DNA of 7,160 nt from Eubacteriales Family XIII. Incertae Sedis bacterium (lineage in GTDB: Bacteria; Bacillota_A; Clostridia; Peptostreptococcales; Anaerovoracaceae): the NCBI GenBank assembly GCA_031280075.1, contig JAITHG010000032.1, positions 1 through 7,160 on the forward strand, written 5' to 3'. Position numbers and translations under genes: made by a program. This document shows positions 5,331-7,160 of this stretch, piece after piece (positions within the stretch are counted from its first letter, which is position 1; each line of letters starts with the position of its first letter). The notes beneath the pieces were generated by a model. That model was not told where the DNA came from. It saw only the letters and a list, made by a program, of their open reading frames with translations, and made no database searches.

Positions 5331-5818
5331 TCCTCCCGAATCGAAGCGAGCTTCTGGTTGATGCGCTTGCTCTCTGCCCTGTAATAGAGGTAGAAGCCGA
5401 GCCAGGTCGCCAGGGAGCCGACGAGGATGATGGACACGGCGAGGACAGTCGTCACTGGGCGGACATCCCCGCCCGTGGGGATCCAGCCTAGGTGCAGGGC
5501 GACGGGCAGGTAGATGGAGAACCCGATGCCAAGGTGGATCAGCGCCTTGAGCCCCCGAGCGATGCGTTCGCTCCGATACACGAGCGTAGGAACGGCAAAG
5601 CCGATGCCGACCAGCATGGAGAACAGCGCGTACTCCGTGAAGCTGGGGGAGCCGGAACCGGGCGTGACGATGGGGAGCCCCATTGCCTGCTCCAGGACGA
5701 TGCCGACGGCGACGAGCCAGGCGCAGCCGTATGCCATGCCGCCGAACGTGAGCCCTACGACATCCTTGACTGTGATACCACCTGCCTCTTGGGATTGCTT
5801 GCGATGATTGGTTTCCAT
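5324..5818 (-). CDS. DUF3021 four-helix membrane protein, partner of the LytTR regulator
   Basis: Predicted 164-residue integral membrane protein. Four hydrophobic segments lie at about 20-43, 62-80, 90-110 and 120-145, and the protein ends in a charged cytoplasmic tail (YYRAESKRINQKLASIREEE). The arrangement and the pairing with a LytTR regulator encoded immediately upstream are typical of DUF3021. Such membrane proteins are thought to control their LytTR partner, but the signal is generally unknown. ATG at 5818 is supported by AAAGGAG about 9 bases upstream. It follows the LytTR gene by 159 bases, a larger gap than usual for this pair, and nothing recognisable lies in that gap. Confidence 0.85.
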   Translation of the reverse strand: METNHRKQSQEAGGITVKDVVGLTFGGMAYGCAWLVAVGIVLEQAMGLPIVTPGSGSPSFTEYALFSMLVGIGFAVPTLVYRSERIARGLKALIHLGIGFSIYLPVALHLGWIPTGGDVRPVTTVLAVSIILVGSLATWLGFYLYYRAESKRINQKLASIREEE

Positions 5819-5977
5819 TTTGTATTTTCTCCTTTGTTGTGTTTGATGTTCTAATTATGGTTGTTGTATTCGCCATGTCTTCCGTGCAGGGTGTCTTCAT
5901 TTTTCTTGCTGCGCTTGACGGATTTGTCGCACCTACCGTGCCCGTCATGTTCGCAATGCTTCCGGCATCGCACGGGG

Positions 5978-6436
5978 CTACAGCCCGATCCGTTCCTTGA
6001 AAGCCGTCACGTACCGCCTCGAGATATATTCGTGCACGCCGTTGTGCATCACGATGTCGAGCGCGCCGCCGAATCCAGCCTCCACGCGGGCGATCTTCAG
6101 GATGTTGACGATGGCTCCCTTGGATATCCGGCAGAACGCATTGCCCAGCATGCGCTCGAGCTCGTAAAGCTTTTTCCCTGACAGAAAACGCTGACCAGTC
6201 CCGTCGTAGAGCATGACCTCCCCCTGTTCTGTCCGGACGATCTGTATCTCAGCCGGCTCCAGCACGAAGAAGCTATCTTCCTGCCTGCCCGTCAGGACGT
6301 TGGGCGCTTCCCTTCCTGCCACGGGCAGACCTTCGAGCATCTCGGCGGCAGCCTGTATGTCCGGGGTCGCCTTTTCTGCGTGGAGCACGGCATAGGGTTC
6401 CGCCAAATCCGGCATCAGTCTGATCTCTACTCGCAT
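5978..6436 (-). CDS. LytTR-family DNA-binding transcriptional regulator
   Basis: Predicted 152-residue regulator. The N-terminal about 50 residues (MRVEIRLMPDLAEPYAVLHA...) form the short non-receiver domain typical of stand-alone LytTR proteins, with no phospho-acceptor domain. The LytTR domain fills about 52-152, with the conserved FCRISKGAIVNILKI core (about 100-114) and the C-terminal ISRRYVTAFKERIGL. The protein should bind direct repeats upstream of its targets, most often its own operon. The partner DUF3021 gene follows downstream, which is the standard context. ATG at 6436 has AAAGGA about 7 bases upstream. A 76-codon frame overlaps the start by 10 bases but is not supported as a gene. 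Whether it controls the adjacent importer is unknown. Confidence 0.88.
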   Translation of the reverse strand: MRVEIRLMPDLAEPYAVLHAEKATPDIQAAAEMLEGLPVAGREAPNVLTGRQEDSFFVLEPAEIQIVRTEQGEVMLYDGTGQRFLSGKKLYELERMLGNAFCRISKGAIVNILKIARVEAGFGGALDIVMHNGVHEYISRRYVTAFKERIGL

Positions 6437-6788
6437 GGCTGTCCTTTCATTGTTGTGATTGCAGTCGCTGTTGCTGCTACGAAGTCGGTGCTGTTTGGTG
6501 TCATTGCTTGGACAGTCGCGCCGTCCAGCACACCGTCCTGCTGCGTTTCAAAGCCTCGCAATACCGCCAGCATTGCTGTGTTTTGCGCCTTGCATGCCGG
6601 TGTGCTGAACACCGCTTTGTGTCCAATGTTTAGCTGCCGGGGCAATGATTGATTCATTTTATCGCACTATCGCAGTTTCGTCCAAACCGCCTTCGGCTGC
6701 GGGATGCCTGCGCTTGGATTGCCGCGTCGCCTGCGGCGGGCTACCATTGCCCTTGCGGTTTCTGGCAGCGTTTTTTTGTGCACCTGTT
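6437..6788. other. 352-base intergenic region with short dyads, no supported gene
   Basis: The left two thirds (6437-6655) precede the LytTR gene and contain small dyads: CGGTGT (6598-6603) with ACACCG (6609-6614), TGGAC (6509-6513) with GTCCA (6523-6527), and CAGCA-T-TGCTG (6569-6579). The right part (6680-6740) is very GC-rich, with GCCGC (6721-6725) pairing with GCGGC (6733-6737). A T7 run at 6771-6777 on the plus strand follows an imperfect GCTACCA/TGGCAGC dyad, which would be a terminator only for plus-strand transcripts, and none are known here. I found no T-run terminator for the DUF7010 gene on the minus strand. Confidence 0.5.
6656..6685 (-). promoter_or_regulatory. Weak candidate promoter for the LytTR-DUF3021 operon
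   Basis: On the minus strand TTGGAC (6685-6680) and TAAAAT (6661-6656) are 18 bases apart; the -10 matches at 5 of 6 positions and the -35 at only 3 of 6. Transcription would start near 6649 and leave a leader of about 210 bases before the LytTR start. No better promoter was seen closer to the gene. Confidence 0.3.
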
Positions 6789-7160
6789 TCATTGGGTTGC
6801 CCCGGCCTCGTTCTGCATAGTGGGGTGCCTGCGGGTCTGCACCAGACGGATGCCCAGCGCGCCTTGCATGACGGCCATCACGGCTGGCAGGATCCAGAGT
6901 TTTTCCGCAGGCAGCAGATAGCCCAAGGCTGCCATTGTAATGACGGACGTCCAGGAGAAGGCGTAGAAGAGCCCCTGGTTGTACAGCCAGCCGAACAGGA
7001 TCAGGTGTGCGCCCGTCACGGTGGGCAGCGCGACCAGGAAGAGCAATGGTTCGCGGATGAGCAGCAGCACCAGGAAGGGTGTGAAGAGAACCTGCGCGGC
7101 ATTCAGCAGACCTGCCATAGGGCTAAGCGGGTTTCCTGCAGCCACAGAAGGGATCTTGAA
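6789..7160 (-). CDS. DUF7010-type multi-pass membrane protein (N-terminus beyond window)
   Basis: Only the last 123 residues are visible; the frame is open to base 7160, so the true start lies outside. A GTG at 7145 is an internal codon rather than the start, because the family's GNPL motif (AAGNPLSPMAGL) sits well inside these proteins, which are about 190 residues long. The visible part has four hydrophobic segments (about 15-36, 38-53, 62-82 and 87-105 of the visible part) and the family-like GAHLILFGWLYN stretch. The tail is polar (QTRRHPTMQNEAGATQ). The function of the family is unknown. It points the same way as the LytTR gene but is separated by 352 bases, so co-transcription is uncertain. 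Confidence 0.75.
   Translation of the reverse strand, partial: FKIPSVAAGNPLSPMAGLLNAAQVLFTPFLVLLLIREPLLFLVALPTVTGAHLILFGWLYNQGLFYAFSWTSVITMAALGYLLPAEKLWILPAVMAVMQGALGIRLVQTRRHPTMQNEAGATQ

Noticed and set aside
5271..5948. A minus-strand 225-codon frame overlapping DUF3021 and the gap upstream of it
   Set aside because: Arg/His-rich composition and no ribosome site; the DUF3021 frame has four membrane helices and a good AAAGGAG site.
1..7160. tRNA or rRNA genes, CRISPR arrays, insertion sequences, phage genes
   Set aside because: No tRNA arm pattern, no regularly spaced repeats, and no transposase, integrase or structural phage gene motif was found on either strand.

Overview
This is a GC-rich window from what is most likely a member of the Bacillota (Firmicutes), probably an anaerobic clostridial or Negativicutes-type lineage. 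The reasons are purine-rich Shine-Dalgarno sites (GGGAGG, AAGGA, AAAGGAG), two Gram-positive-style lipoproteins with Leu-Ala-Ser/Ala-Cys lipoboxes, a LytTR regulator paired with a DUF3021 membrane protein, and a DUF7010 membrane protein. I cannot resolve genus or species. Every gene I can support lies on the minus strand, so transcription runs from high to low coordinates. The large plus-strand open frames are antisense shadows.

Layout in the direction of transcription. (1) 7160-6789: C-terminal two thirds of a DUF7010-type membrane protein, cut by the window edge. (2) 6788-6437: a 352-base gap with no convincing gene, several short dyads and a candidate promoter. (3) 6436-5324: LytTR DNA-binding regulator followed by a four-helix DUF3021 membrane protein, a well-known two-gene arrangement. 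(4) 5298-1684: a four-gene operon with its own promoter, encoding a polar amino-acid ABC importer (lipoprotein binding protein, permease, ATPase) and then a DapF-fold, two-cysteine racemase that most resembles CntK, the histidine racemase of staphylopine (metallophore) synthesis. A 13-bp hairpin separates the binding-protein gene from the permease gene. (5) 1647-1: a second promoter (TTGATG-17-TATAGT), a small two-helix membrane protein with a His/Cys cluster, and a ZnuA/AdcA-type zinc-binding lipoprotein whose C-terminus runs off the window. The ZnuB/ZnuC partners are not seen and may follow beyond base 1.

Working model (inference): the window joins an amino-acid importer with a CntK-like racemase immediately before a zinc-uptake operon. 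This suggests a histidine/zinc connection: the importer would bring in histidine or a related amino acid, the racemase would convert it to the D form, and the zinc lipoprotein and His/Cys membrane protein would handle the metal. The other staphylopine enzymes (CntL, CntM) and the Opp-type Cnt transporter are not in the window, so a complete metallophore pathway is not shown.

The most unusual DNA-level features are a perfect 14-bp inverted repeat that occupies exactly 13 codons inside the racemase gene, and a perfect 14-bp tandem duplication read in two different frames inside the ATPase gene.
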